Origin: Rhodospirillales bacterium
GTDB taxonomy: Bacteria > Pseudomonadota > Alphaproteobacteria > Acetobacterales > Acetobacteraceae
DNA length: 8,744 bases
Assembly (NCBI GenBank): GCA_025350425.1
Contig: JANXXW010000068.1
Location: forward strand, 1 to 8,744
Direction: 5' to 3'
A program made the translations under genes and the position numbers. The notes under the pieces are model-generated. The model worked only from the letters and a program-made list of their open reading frames with translations, had not been told where the DNA came from and made no database searches. Of this stretch, positions 1-6,831 are shown one piece after another (the first letter of the stretch is position 1; the number at the start of each line of letters is the position of its first letter).

Positions 1-732
1 GTCTTCGCCATCCCGTATGAGAAAGAATATACCCTGGTCGGTACGACCGATGTGCCGTTCGAAGGCGACGTGCAGAACGTCAAGATCGATGCGCCCGAGA
101 CAGCGTATCTGCTCGATGTCGTCAACCGCCATTTCCGGCGGCAGATGACGGAGGCAGAAATTACCTGGAGCTATTCCGGGGTGCGGCCACTCTATGATGA
201 CGCGGCGGAGAACGCCTCCGCGGTCACGCGCGACTATGTGCTGGACGTCAACGCCGCACCCGGACAGGCAGCGCTGTTGTCGATTTTTGGCGGCAAGATT
301 ACCACGTATCGTAGGCTGGCCGAGCACGCGATGGAGAAGCTCGCGCCGCATTTGCCGCACGCCGGCCCGGCCTGGACGGCCACGGCGCCCTTGCCGGGTG
401 GCGACATGCCGGATAGCGATTTCGACGCGTTCCTGGTTGGGCTGCGGCAGCGCTTCGCTTTCCTGCCTGCTTCCCTGTCGCTCCGCCTGGCGCACTCTTA
501 TGGCACCAAGGTGGACATGATGCTTGCTGGCTGCACCGGAATGGCCGATCTCGGCCGGGATTTCGGCAGCGCATTGCATCAGCGTGAGGTGGATTACCTG
601 GTCAGCCAGGAATGGGCCGTGACGGCGGAGGACATTCTGTGGCGGCGTTCCAAACTCGGCTTGCATGCCCCGCCAAGCACGGCAGCCGCCCTGGATGACG
701 CGCTGGGCCACCGGATGGAAGCTGTGTCATGA
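1..732 (+). CDS. glpD: Aerobic glycerol-3-phosphate dehydrogenase, C-terminal part (5' truncated by window)
   Basis: FAD-dependent enzyme at the inner face of the cytoplasmic membrane that oxidises sn-glycerol 3-phosphate to dihydroxyacetone phosphate and passes electrons to quinone. The frame is open from base 1 and ends at TGA 730-732, giving 243 visible codons, roughly the second half of the ~500-residue family. The GTG at 52 is internal, because homology continues upstream (VFAIPYEKEYTLVGTTD). Visible family landmarks are SGVRPL (Arg codon 184-186) and TRDY, which correspond to the substrate-binding arginines of E. coli GlpD, then FGGKITTYRRLAEHA near the FAD site. The C-terminal cap domain follows, with LPGG, DLGRDFG, EVDYLVSQEWA and ILWRRSKLG. 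The match to E. coli GlpD as I remember it runs to the C terminus, so the gene looks intact where visible. Its stop overlaps the glpS start by 4 bp (ATGA), making it the upstream member of the operon; the promoter lies outside the window. Confidence 0.97.
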   Translation, partial: VFAIPYEKEYTLVGTTDVPFEGDVQNVKIDAPETAYLLDVVNRHFRRQMTEAEITWSYSGVRPLYDDAAENASAVTRDYVLDVNAAPGQAALLSIFGGKITTYRRLAEHAMEKLAPHLPHAGPAWTATAPLPGGDMPDSDFDAFLVGLRQRFAFLPASLSLRLAHSYGTKVDMMLAGCTGMADLGRDFGSALHQREVDYLVSQEWAVTAEDILWRRSKLGLHAPPSTAAALDDALGHRMEAVS

Positions 733-1853
733 GCTTGGTGCTGGAAAATATCAGCCGGGTAGCGGGCACGGAGCAGATCCTCCATGGACTGAACCTGACG
801 GTGGAGTCCGGCACGCTGCTGACCCTGCTGGGGCCCATCCGGGCGGGAAAGACGTCACTCATGCGGCTCATGGCGGGGCTCGATACGCCCAGCACTGGGC
901 GGATCCTGCAAGACAGCGCCGATGTAACCCGCGTGGATGTGCGCAAGCGCAGCGTGTCCATGGTGTATCAACAGTTCATCAACTACCCAAATTTCACTGT
1001 TTATAAGAACATCGCCTCCCCCCTGGTGGTCGCCGGGCAGCACGATAAGAAGCAGCGGGATAAGCTGGTGCGGGACATGGCGGAGCGGCTTGGGCTCACC
1101 CCTTATCTGCAGCGCCTGCCGGCCGAATTGTCCGGTGGGCAACAACAGCGATGCGCCCTGGCGCGAGCCATGCTGAAAGATAGTCGCCTGCTGCTGCTTG
1201 ATGAGCCGCTCGTTAACCTCGACTACAAGCTGCGCGAAGATTTGCGCGCGGAGATGAAGGCGCTGTTCCGCGGGGGAGACCGGATTGTGGTCTACGCCAC
1301 AACGGAGCCGCAGGAGGCGCTGATGCTGGGTGGGCGGGTCTGCGTGATGCGGGAAGGGCGGGTGCTTCAGGAAGGCTTGGCGCTGGATGTCTATCGGGCC
1401 CCGCTTGACCTTGAGACGGCGCGGCTGATCAGCGATCCACCAATGAACTTCTTCCCCGGCATGATCGAAGCGTCTCTTCTTCGCCTGGACGGCGGCGCCG
1501 AGCTGCCGCGCCCGGCAGAGTTCAGTGACCTTCCAGCGGGCCGCTACACTTTCGGCCTACATTCGGCGCATTTGACGCTGAGACCCGGCTCCGGCTTATG
1601 CGCGCTCCCGGTGCTGATCGACCTGGCTGAAATCAACGGGTCCGAGACCCTACTGCACGGCCAGTATGGCGCCCTCCCGGTGCTGCTGCAGGCGGAAGGC
1701 GTGCATAACGCCGCCATCGGTTCTTCCGCTATGTTCCATTTCGACCCGGACCGGCTCTATGCGTTCGGCGCATCCGGTTCGCTCGCGCGCGCGCCACGGT
1801 TCCACGTATTGCAGCCAGGGGAGGCCCGCCATGGCACGCATTCGGCTACATGA
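729..1853 (+). CDS. glpS: Glycerol ABC transporter ATP-binding subunit GlpS (degenerate own ATP site)
   Basis: Cytoplasmic ATPase subunit (374 aa) of the glycerol importer, of the MalK/UgpC type: nucleotide-binding domain about 1-230, then a C-terminal TOBE-like regulatory domain. Visible motifs: Walker A GPIRAGKTS (35-43), Q-loop Q81 in VYQQ, intact signature LSGGQQQR (134-141), Walker B LLLLD with catalytic Glu159, and D-loop NLD. Deviations: the fourth Walker A position is Arg38 instead of Gly, no aromatic residue sits at the A-loop position (LENISRVAG), and the H-loop reads YATTEP, with Thr192 where MalK-type proteins have His. GlpS therefore keeps the signature needed by its partner but has a weakened site of its own. 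The ATG at 729 overlaps the glpD stop (ATGA), with a GGA-rich stretch (713-721) upstream as ribosome site. The 3' end overlaps glpT by 23 bp. The pairing with glpT, rather than one homodimeric ATPase, fits the GlpSTPQUV family. Confidence 0.94.
   Translation: MSLVLENISRVAGTEQILHGLNLTVESGTLLTLLGPIRAGKTSLMRLMAGLDTPSTGRILQDSADVTRVDVRKRSVSMVYQQFINYPNFTVYKNIASPLVVAGQHDKKQRDKLVRDMAERLGLTPYLQRLPAELSGGQQQRCALARAMLKDSRLLLLDEPLVNLDYKLREDLRAEMKALFRGGDRIVVYATTEPQEALMLGGRVCVMREGRVLQEGLALDVYRAPLDLETARLISDPPMNFFPGMIEASLLRLDGGAELPRPAEFSDLPAGRYTFGLHSAHLTLRPGSGLCALPVLIDLAEINGSETLLHGQYGALPVLLQAEGVHNAAIGSSAMFHFDPDRLYAFGASGSLARAPRFHVLQPGEARHGTHSAT
1817..1824 (+). promoter_or_regulatory. Ribosome binding site deciding the glpT start
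   Basis: AGGGGAGG lies inside the end of glpS, 6 bases before the ATG at 1831. The glpT frame stays open upstream to 1666, but that upstream stretch has no family similarity and is the shifted frame of the glpS TOBE region. The strong Shine-Dalgarno match together with the typical ABC N terminus (ARIRLHDIAHSY) fixes 1831 as the start. Confidence 0.85.
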
Positions 1854-2913
1854 TATTGCCCACAGCTACATTCCAAACCCAGTAAAGCCTGCGGATTTCG
1901 CACTGCAGCAGCTGGATTTGACTTGGGATGACGGCGGCGCCTATGCGCTGCTCGGTCCATCCGGGTCTGGTAAAAGCACGCTGCTGAACATCCTGTCTGG
2001 CCTCGTGCGCCCCTCGCATGGACGGCTACTGTTCGACGATGTGGATGTGACCGATACCGACACGCGCAGCCGCAACATTGCTCAGGTGTTCCAGTTTCCA
2101 GTCATCTACGACACCATGACGGTATATGAGAATCTTGCCTTTCCGCTGCGGAACCGCGGCGTGGGGGCCAGCGCTACACGCAAGCGTGTAGACCAGGTCG
2201 CGGCCATTCTCGACTTGACCGGAGATCTAAAGAATCGTGCTTCTGGACTCACTGCCGATACCAAGCAGCGTATCTCCATGGGCCGCGGGCTCGTGCGGAC
2301 CGATGTCGCCGCCATCCTATTCGATGAGCCACTGACGGTGATTGACCCGGCGCTGAAATGGCAGCTCCGGCGCAAGCTGAAGCAGATCCATCATGAGCTG
2401 GAAGTGACCCTGATCTACGTCACGCATGACCAGACAGAGGCGTTGACCTTCGCCGATCGCGTCGTGGTCATGGATCGTGGCGCGGTGCTCCAGCAGGGTA
2501 CTCCGCAGGAATTATTCGAAAATCCGCAGCACGTCTTCGTCGGCCATTTTATCGGTAGTCCGGGCATGAACCTGATGCCTTGCAAGATGGATGGCAGTGC
2601 AGCGATGATCGGCACGCAGCGGGTGGCGCTCCCACCGGAGCGGATTGCCGGATCACGGGCGGGCGAGATGACACTGGGCATTAGGCCCGAATTCGTGAGC
2701 CTGTTTGATCCGGGCGATGCCGCCCTCCTCCACGTCTCGGTAGAGGAAGTAGAGCCGCTGGGCGGGCACCAACTGATCCATGCGCGGCTCGATGAGACAC
2801 GTATTTCCATCAAGGCTGAGCCTGAGATCGGTGTGGCGCCAGGGGTTCGCCTCGCCGTCTGGTTACCGCAGGCGCATATCAAGCTCTATTCCGACGGACG
2901 GCTCGTAGTATGA
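1831..2913 (+). CDS. glpT: Glycerol ABC transporter ATP-binding subunit GlpT (degenerate signature motif)
   Basis: Second, distinct ATPase subunit of the importer (360 aa): nucleotide-binding domain about 1-235 and a C-terminal TOBE domain containing LGIRPEF. Motifs: A-loop Tyr13 (AHSYIP), canonical Walker A GPSGSGKST (42-50), Q-loop Q88 (VFQF), Walker B AILFD with Glu166, and an intact H-loop His199 in YVTHDQTEA. The signature is lost: where LSGGQQQR is expected the protein has LTADTKQR (140-147), and the D-loop reads TVID instead of the usual SxLD form. This is the mirror image of GlpS, so the pair should form one good and one poor composite ATP site. Not to be confused with the E. coli glycerol-3-phosphate antiporter, also called GlpT. 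The start is set by AGGGGAGG at 1817-1824. It overlaps glpS by 23 bp and glpP by 4 bp (ATGA). Residues 113-122 (ASATRKRVDQ) are encoded across a near-perfect palindrome. Confidence 0.94.
   Translation: MARIRLHDIAHSYIPNPVKPADFALQQLDLTWDDGGAYALLGPSGSGKSTLLNILSGLVRPSHGRLLFDDVDVTDTDTRSRNIAQVFQFPVIYDTMTVYENLAFPLRNRGVGASATRKRVDQVAAILDLTGDLKNRASGLTADTKQRISMGRGLVRTDVAAILFDEPLTVIDPALKWQLRRKLKQIHHELEVTLIYVTHDQTEALTFADRVVVMDRGAVLQQGTPQELFENPQHVFVGHFIGSPGMNLMPCKMDGSAAMIGTQRVALPPERIAGSRAGEMTLGIRPEFVSLFDPGDAALLHVSVEEVEPLGGHQLIHARLDETRISIKAEPEIGVAPGVRLAVWLPQAHIKLYSDGRLVV
2174..2191. repeat. 18-bp inverted repeat inside glpT
   Basis: CTACACGC (2174-2181), AA, then GCGTGTAG (2184-2191) is a perfect 8-bp dyad with a 2-base centre. 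It lies well inside glpT codons. As a hairpin it would open to a 7-bp stem with a 4-base CAAG loop. One dyad of this size is about what chance gives in a window of this length, so no function is claimed. Confidence 0.35.
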
Positions 2914-3796
2914 AACCGATCCGGCACTCCGCATGGTTCATGATCATGCCGGTTATGATCGTGCTGCTGTTCACCGCGATTATTCCATTGATGACGGTCG
3001 TCAACTACTCGGTGCAGGACATCTTGGGGCCGACGCGGCGGGTGTTTGTCGGCGATGAGTGGTTTCGGGATACCTTGGGTGACCCCAATCTGCAACGCGC
3101 CCTGCTGCGCCAACTGATCTTTTCCAGTTGCGTGCTGATCATAGAAATCCCGCTGGGCCTGGGGCTTGCCCTGGTGATGCCGCGCCGGGGTTTCGCGGCA
3201 TCTGCGGCCCTGGTGCTGCTGGGCATGCCACTGCTCATTCCATGGAACGTGGTCGGGACCATCTGGCAGATTTTCGGCCGTGCCGATGTCGGGCTCGGTG
3301 GGTATTTCATGAATACCGTCCTGGGTATCCCGTATAACTACGCGCTCGTACCCAATGATGCTTGGTTCACTCTGCTGTTGCTGGATGTCTGGCACTGGAC
3401 GCCGCTGGTGGTGCTGCTGTGCTATGCTGGCCTGCGCGCCATTCCGGACGCCTTCTATCAGGCCGCCGCTGTCGATGGCGCCAGCACTTGGTCGGTATTT
3501 CGTTTCGTTCAACTGCCGAAGCTACGTGGCGTGCTGACCATCGCTATCCTACTTCGCTTCATGGACAGCTTCGTAATCTACACCGAACCATTAGTGCTGA
3601 CCGGCGGTGGACCTGGCGACACGACCACGTTTCTGAGCCAGTTCTTGACCAAGCTCGCGATCGGCCAGTTCGACGTGGGGCCGGCAGCCGCGTTCTCGCT
3701 GATCTACTTTCTGATTATCTTATTGTTCTCATGGCTGTTCTACACCGCCTTGGCCGCGCAGGATCCGAAAGACACCCCCCATGCCGGAGAAGGCGC

Positions 3797-3800
<4 letters not shown>
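2910..3800 (+). CDS. glpP: Glycerol ABC transporter permease subunit GlpP
   Basis: Inner-membrane channel subunit (296 aa) of the binding-protein-dependent (MalF/UgpA-like) permease family. Six hydrophobic segments can be read at about residues 9-31, 68-90, 97-119, 152-175, 204-222 and 262-286. The cytoplasmic EAA loop that docks onto the ATPases is visible as YQAAAVDG (183-190), followed by RFVQLPKLRG. A GGPG segment after the fifth helix (VLTGGGPGDTTTF) is common in MalF-type proteins. The short N terminus (KPIRHSAW) leads straight into helix 1, without the extra periplasmic domain of MalF. The ATG at 2910 overlaps the glpT stop by 4 bp and has only a weak purine stretch upstream, so translation probably depends on coupling to glpT. 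The partner permease glpQ overlaps its 3' end by 4 bp. Confidence 0.94.
3786..3793 (+). promoter_or_regulatory. Ribosome binding site for glpQ
   Basis: GGAGAAGG in the last codons of glpP, just before the ATG at 3797. It decides between that start and a much longer in-frame reading that would begin at 3362 inside glpP. The upstream extension reads as arginine-rich shifted-frame sequence with no permease character, so 3797 is preferred. Confidence 0.8.
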
Positions 3801-4607
<807 letters not shown>

Positions 4608-4609
<2 letters not shown>

Positions 4610-4615
4610 GGGAAA
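4608..4615 (+). promoter_or_regulatory. Ribosome binding site supporting a GTG start for glpU
   Basis: AGGGGAAA overlaps the glpQ stop and sits 5 bases before GTG 4621. The next in-frame ATG (4630) would be 14 bases away, which is too far, so the GTG start is preferred. The surrounding 16 bases differ at only three positions from those before glpV (4970-4985). Confidence 0.7.
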
Positions 4616-4620
4616 CGCTC

Positions 4621-4893
4621 GTGAGCTGGATGGCCTGGACCCCCGTGACGGCAGTCTTCTTCATAGTGATGGCCACGCTCGTTGCGGGCATGACAGGCTG
4701 GGAAGCGCTGTCCCCTTGCGTGCCGCGTCGCGGTCTGCTGCCGCTGGTGACGACACGCGGGGACCGGCTATTCATCGGCTTGCTTACCACGGCGTTTATT
4801 CAGCTTGCTTGGCTGGGTCTGACCAATGGAAGCCAGTGGTATGCGCTAGGCATCGGTGTGATTGTGATCCTGGCGATCGGCCGGTTCGGATAA
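4621..4893 (+). CDS. glpU: Small three-helix membrane protein of the glycerol transporter operon (DUF2160 type, GlpU)
   Basis: A 90-residue integral membrane protein starting with GTG. Three hydrophobic segments: about 7-25, 50-67 and 72-88. The loop between the first two contains MTGWEALSPCVPRRG and then TTRGDRLFI, which I recognise as the conserved part of the DUF2160 family of predicted small membrane proteins found beside glycerol ABC transporters; the rhizobial locus names this position glpU, from memory. Its biochemical role is not known. Its place between the permeases and the binding protein suggests an accessory subunit that stabilises or modulates GlpP/GlpQ, which is inference. The alternative ATG at 4630 is less well placed relative to AGGGGAAA. 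The TAA stop falls inside a hairpin (4877-4901). The first of the two non-overlapping gaps around glpV follows. Confidence 0.85.
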   Translation: MSWMAWTPVTAVFFIVMATLVAGMTGWEALSPCVPRRGLLPLVTTRGDRLFIGLLTTAFIQLAWLGLTNGSQWYALGIGVIVILAIGRFG

Positions 4894-4901
4894 CCGGCTG
4901 A
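4877..4901 (+). other. RNA hairpin over the glpU stop codon, upstream of glpV
   Basis: A 10-pair stem with one G-T pair: the left arm 4877-4886 (TCGGCCGGTT) pairs with 4892-4901 (AACCGGCTGA), around the 5-base loop CGGAT. The TAA stop (4891-4893) lies at the loop and right arm. No T-run follows, so it does not look like an intrinsic terminator. It could block 3' exonucleases or mark an RNA processing site between the membrane-subunit genes and the binding-protein gene. The rest of the 4894-4982 gap shows no convincing promoter. Confidence 0.55.
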
Positions 4902-4970
4902 CAATCGCGCGCGAAAAGTTCGAGACGGTGAATTCTCCACGCCGCCTCGCTTCCCGAATGGAGATGCAAA

Positions 4971-4977
4971 GAGGAAA
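4971..4977 (+). promoter_or_regulatory. Ribosome binding site of glpV
   Basis: GAGGAAA, 5 bases before ATG 4983, is among the better Shine-Dalgarno matches in the operon and stands in a free leader, not inside an upstream gene. This fits a binding protein that is usually needed in excess over the membrane subunits. Confidence 0.7.
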
Positions 4978-4982
4978 CGCTA

Positions 4983-6737
4983 ATGCAAAAATTCGAAATG
5001 AGTCGCAGGAATGCCCTTATGGGGACTGCGGCGGTTGCGACGGTTGCTATTACGTCATCACTCAAGTCCGCCCAAGCCCAGTCTACCGGTCTGGCTGCAG
5101 CCCAGCGCTGGATCGATAACGAGTTCCAGCCCTCCACACTCAGCAAAGACCAGCAGATGAAGGAGATGCAGTTCTTCATCGATGCCGCCAAGCCCTATCA
5201 GGGTATGGAAATTCACGTGTGCACCGAGATCCTCGATACGCACATCTATGAGTCGCAGGTCATGGCAAAGGCCTTCAGCGAGATCACCGGGATCAAGGTG
5301 ACCTCAGACTACATCAAAGAGGGTGATCTGGTCGAAAAGCTGCAGACCGAAATGCAGTCGGGTAAGCCGATCTATGACATGTACGACAACGACAGCGATC
5401 ATATCGGAACGCATTTCCGTTACGGCGTGACTACTATCCTCTCGGACTTCATGGTCGGTGAAGGCAAAGAGGTCACGCTGCCGACGCTCGATGTCAACGA
5501 TTTCATTGGCAAGAGCTTCGTCACCGCGCCAGACGGCAAAATGTATCAGATCCCGGATCAGCAATTTGCAAACCTGTACTGGTTCCGTGCGGACTGGTTT
5601 GCTCGTCCGGACTTGAAGGAAAAGTTCGAAAAGAAATACGGCTATCCGCTGGGTGTTCCGGTCAACTGGTCCGCTTATGAAGACATCGCCGAGTTCTTCA
5701 CCAATGACGTGAAGGAAATCGACGGTGTCCGGGTCTACGGCCACATGGATTACGGCAAGAAGGATCCCTCGCTCGGCTGGCGCTTTACCGATGCGTGGCT
5801 GTCCATGGCGGGTGCCGCCGATATCGGCTTGCCGAATGGGCTGCCGGTGGACGAATGGGGCATCCGGGTCGAGGATTGCCATCCGGTCGGCGCCAGCCAG
5901 TCACGCGGCGGGGCGGTGAACAGCCCGGCAGCTGTGTTCGCCACCACGAAATACGTGGAGTGGCTAAAGAAGTACGCCCCACCGGAAGCGGCGGGTATGA
6001 CCTTCACCGAAGCTGGCCCAGTACCGGGCCAAGGTCATATCGCGCAGCAAATCTTCTGGTACTCGGCGTTCACGAAGGCGCTTACCGATCCGAGCCTGCC
6101 GGTCATGAACGCGGACGGCACGCCGAAATGGCGCATGGCACCCAGCCCGCATGGTCCCTATTGGAAGGAGGGCATGCAGAACGGCTACCAGGACGTGGGG
6201 TCATGGACCCTCATGAACTATGTCCCGCTCGAGCGGCGCAAGGCGGCTTGGCTGTACGCACAATTTTGCATCTGTAAATCGACCTCGCTGCGCAAGACGA
6301 TCAAGGGCCTGACGCCGATCCGCCAGAGCGACATCATGAGCCAGGCCATGACCGATTTGGCCCCCAAGGTAGGCGGCTTGGTCGAGTTCTACCGTAGCCC
6401 AGCACGCGCCGCGTGGACGCCGACGGGTGCCAACGTGCCCGACTATCCGAAGCTGGCGCAATTGTTCTGGCAGAACGTTGCGGTGGCAGTCAGCGGCGAG
6501 AAGACGGCGCAGCAGGCGATGGACAGTCTGGCCTCGGACATGGACAAAGTTCTCGGCCGGCTCGAACGGGCTGGCATGAGCCAGTGCGCGCCCAAGCTGA
6601 ACAAGGAGCAGGACCCTGCGATCTGGCAGGCCAAGGGCGGGGCGCCATGGCCAAAGCTTGCCAATGAAAAGCCGAAGGGTGAGACGGTGGCATACGAGAA
6701 GCTGATCCAGACCTGGAAGCAGAGCCTGCCCACGTAG
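4983..6737 (+). CDS. glpV: Glycerol ABC transporter substrate-binding protein GlpV
   Basis: Periplasmic solute receptor (584 aa) that should capture glycerol and deliver it to GlpP/GlpQ. It is longer than ordinary sugar-binding proteins (~400-450), as is usual for the GlpV group. The N terminus is a signal peptide with a twin-arginine motif, SRRNALMG (7-14), a moderately hydrophobic core (15-26), Lys28 in the c-region and a likely cleavage site AQA|QS after residue 32. The body has the extracellular-binding-protein pattern, with aromatic and acidic stretches such as YDMYDNDSDH (131-140), NLYWFRADWF (197-206) and GWRFTDAWL (265-273). Cysteines occur at 80, 299, 429 and 431, plus one near the C terminus. 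ATG 4983 follows GAGGAAA; an internal ATG at codon 6 would still keep the RR motif. It is separated from its neighbours by 89 and 94 bp, unlike the overlapping genes around it, so its level is probably set separately. Confidence 0.93.
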   Translation: MQKFEMSRRNALMGTAAVATVAITSSLKSAQAQSTGLAAAQRWIDNEFQPSTLSKDQQMKEMQFFIDAAKPYQGMEIHVCTEILDTHIYESQVMAKAFSEITGIKVTSDYIKEGDLVEKLQTEMQSGKPIYDMYDNDSDHIGTHFRYGVTTILSDFMVGEGKEVTLPTLDVNDFIGKSFVTAPDGKMYQIPDQQFANLYWFRADWFARPDLKEKFEKKYGYPLGVPVNWSAYEDIAEFFTNDVKEIDGVRVYGHMDYGKKDPSLGWRFTDAWLSMAGAADIGLPNGLPVDEWGIRVEDCHPVGASQSRGGAVNSPAAVFATTKYVEWLKKYAPPEAAGMTFTEAGPVPGQGHIAQQIFWYSAFTKALTDPSLPVMNADGTPKWRMAPSPHGPYWKEGMQNGYQDVGSWTLMNYVPLERRKAAWLYAQFCICKSTSLRKTIKGLTPIRQSDIMSQAMTDLAPKVGGLVEFYRSPARAAWTPTGANVPDYPKLAQLFWQNVAVAVSGEKTAQQAMDSLASDMDKVLGRLERAGMSQCAPKLNKEQDPAIWQAKGGAPWPKLANEKPKGETVAYEKLIQTWKQSLPT

Positions 6738-6755
6738 GGACACTGGGAGTGTCCC
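6737..6755 (+). other. GC-rich hairpin at the glpV stop codon
   Basis: GGGACACT (6737-6744), loop GGG, AGTGTCCC (6748-6755): a perfect 8-bp stem that begins on the last base of the TAG stop. It is followed by C-rich sequence (CCCACCCCC), not a T-run, so it is not a standard intrinsic terminator. A role in stabilising the glpV message or damping read-through into glpK is inference. Confidence 0.55.
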
Positions 6756-6781
6756 CCCACCCCCGTGTGGCGTCACTCCCA
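6744..6781 (+). other. Alternative stem competing with the glpV 3' hairpin
   Basis: TGGGAGTG (6744-6751) is the exact reverse complement of CACTCCCA (6774-6781), giving an 8-bp stem with a 22-base loop. It uses the same bases as the loop and right arm of the 6737-6755 hairpin, so the two folds exclude each other. The short hairpin should win locally unless something blocks its left arm, for example a ribosome terminating at the TAG. Confidence 0.4.
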
Positions 6782-6831
6782 CCCATTCCGCGCGTGAAGG
6801 GATCGTCAAGTAACAGGACAGTAGAAAGAAA

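Noticed and set aside
1666..1830. N-terminal extension of glpT
   Set aside because: Shifted-frame translation of the glpS TOBE region with no ABC homology; AGGGGAGG precedes ATG 1831.
2174..2191. Near-palindrome in glpT as a regulator operator
   Set aside because: Inside codons far from any promoter, and about one such dyad is expected by chance in this length.
3362..3796. N-terminal extension of glpQ, which could suggest a fused permease
   Set aside because: The extension is an out-of-frame reading of glpP, while glpP itself is intact in its own frame.
6737..6755. Intrinsic terminator after glpV
   Set aside because: The stem is good but C-rich sequence follows instead of a T-run, and glpK continues on the same strand.
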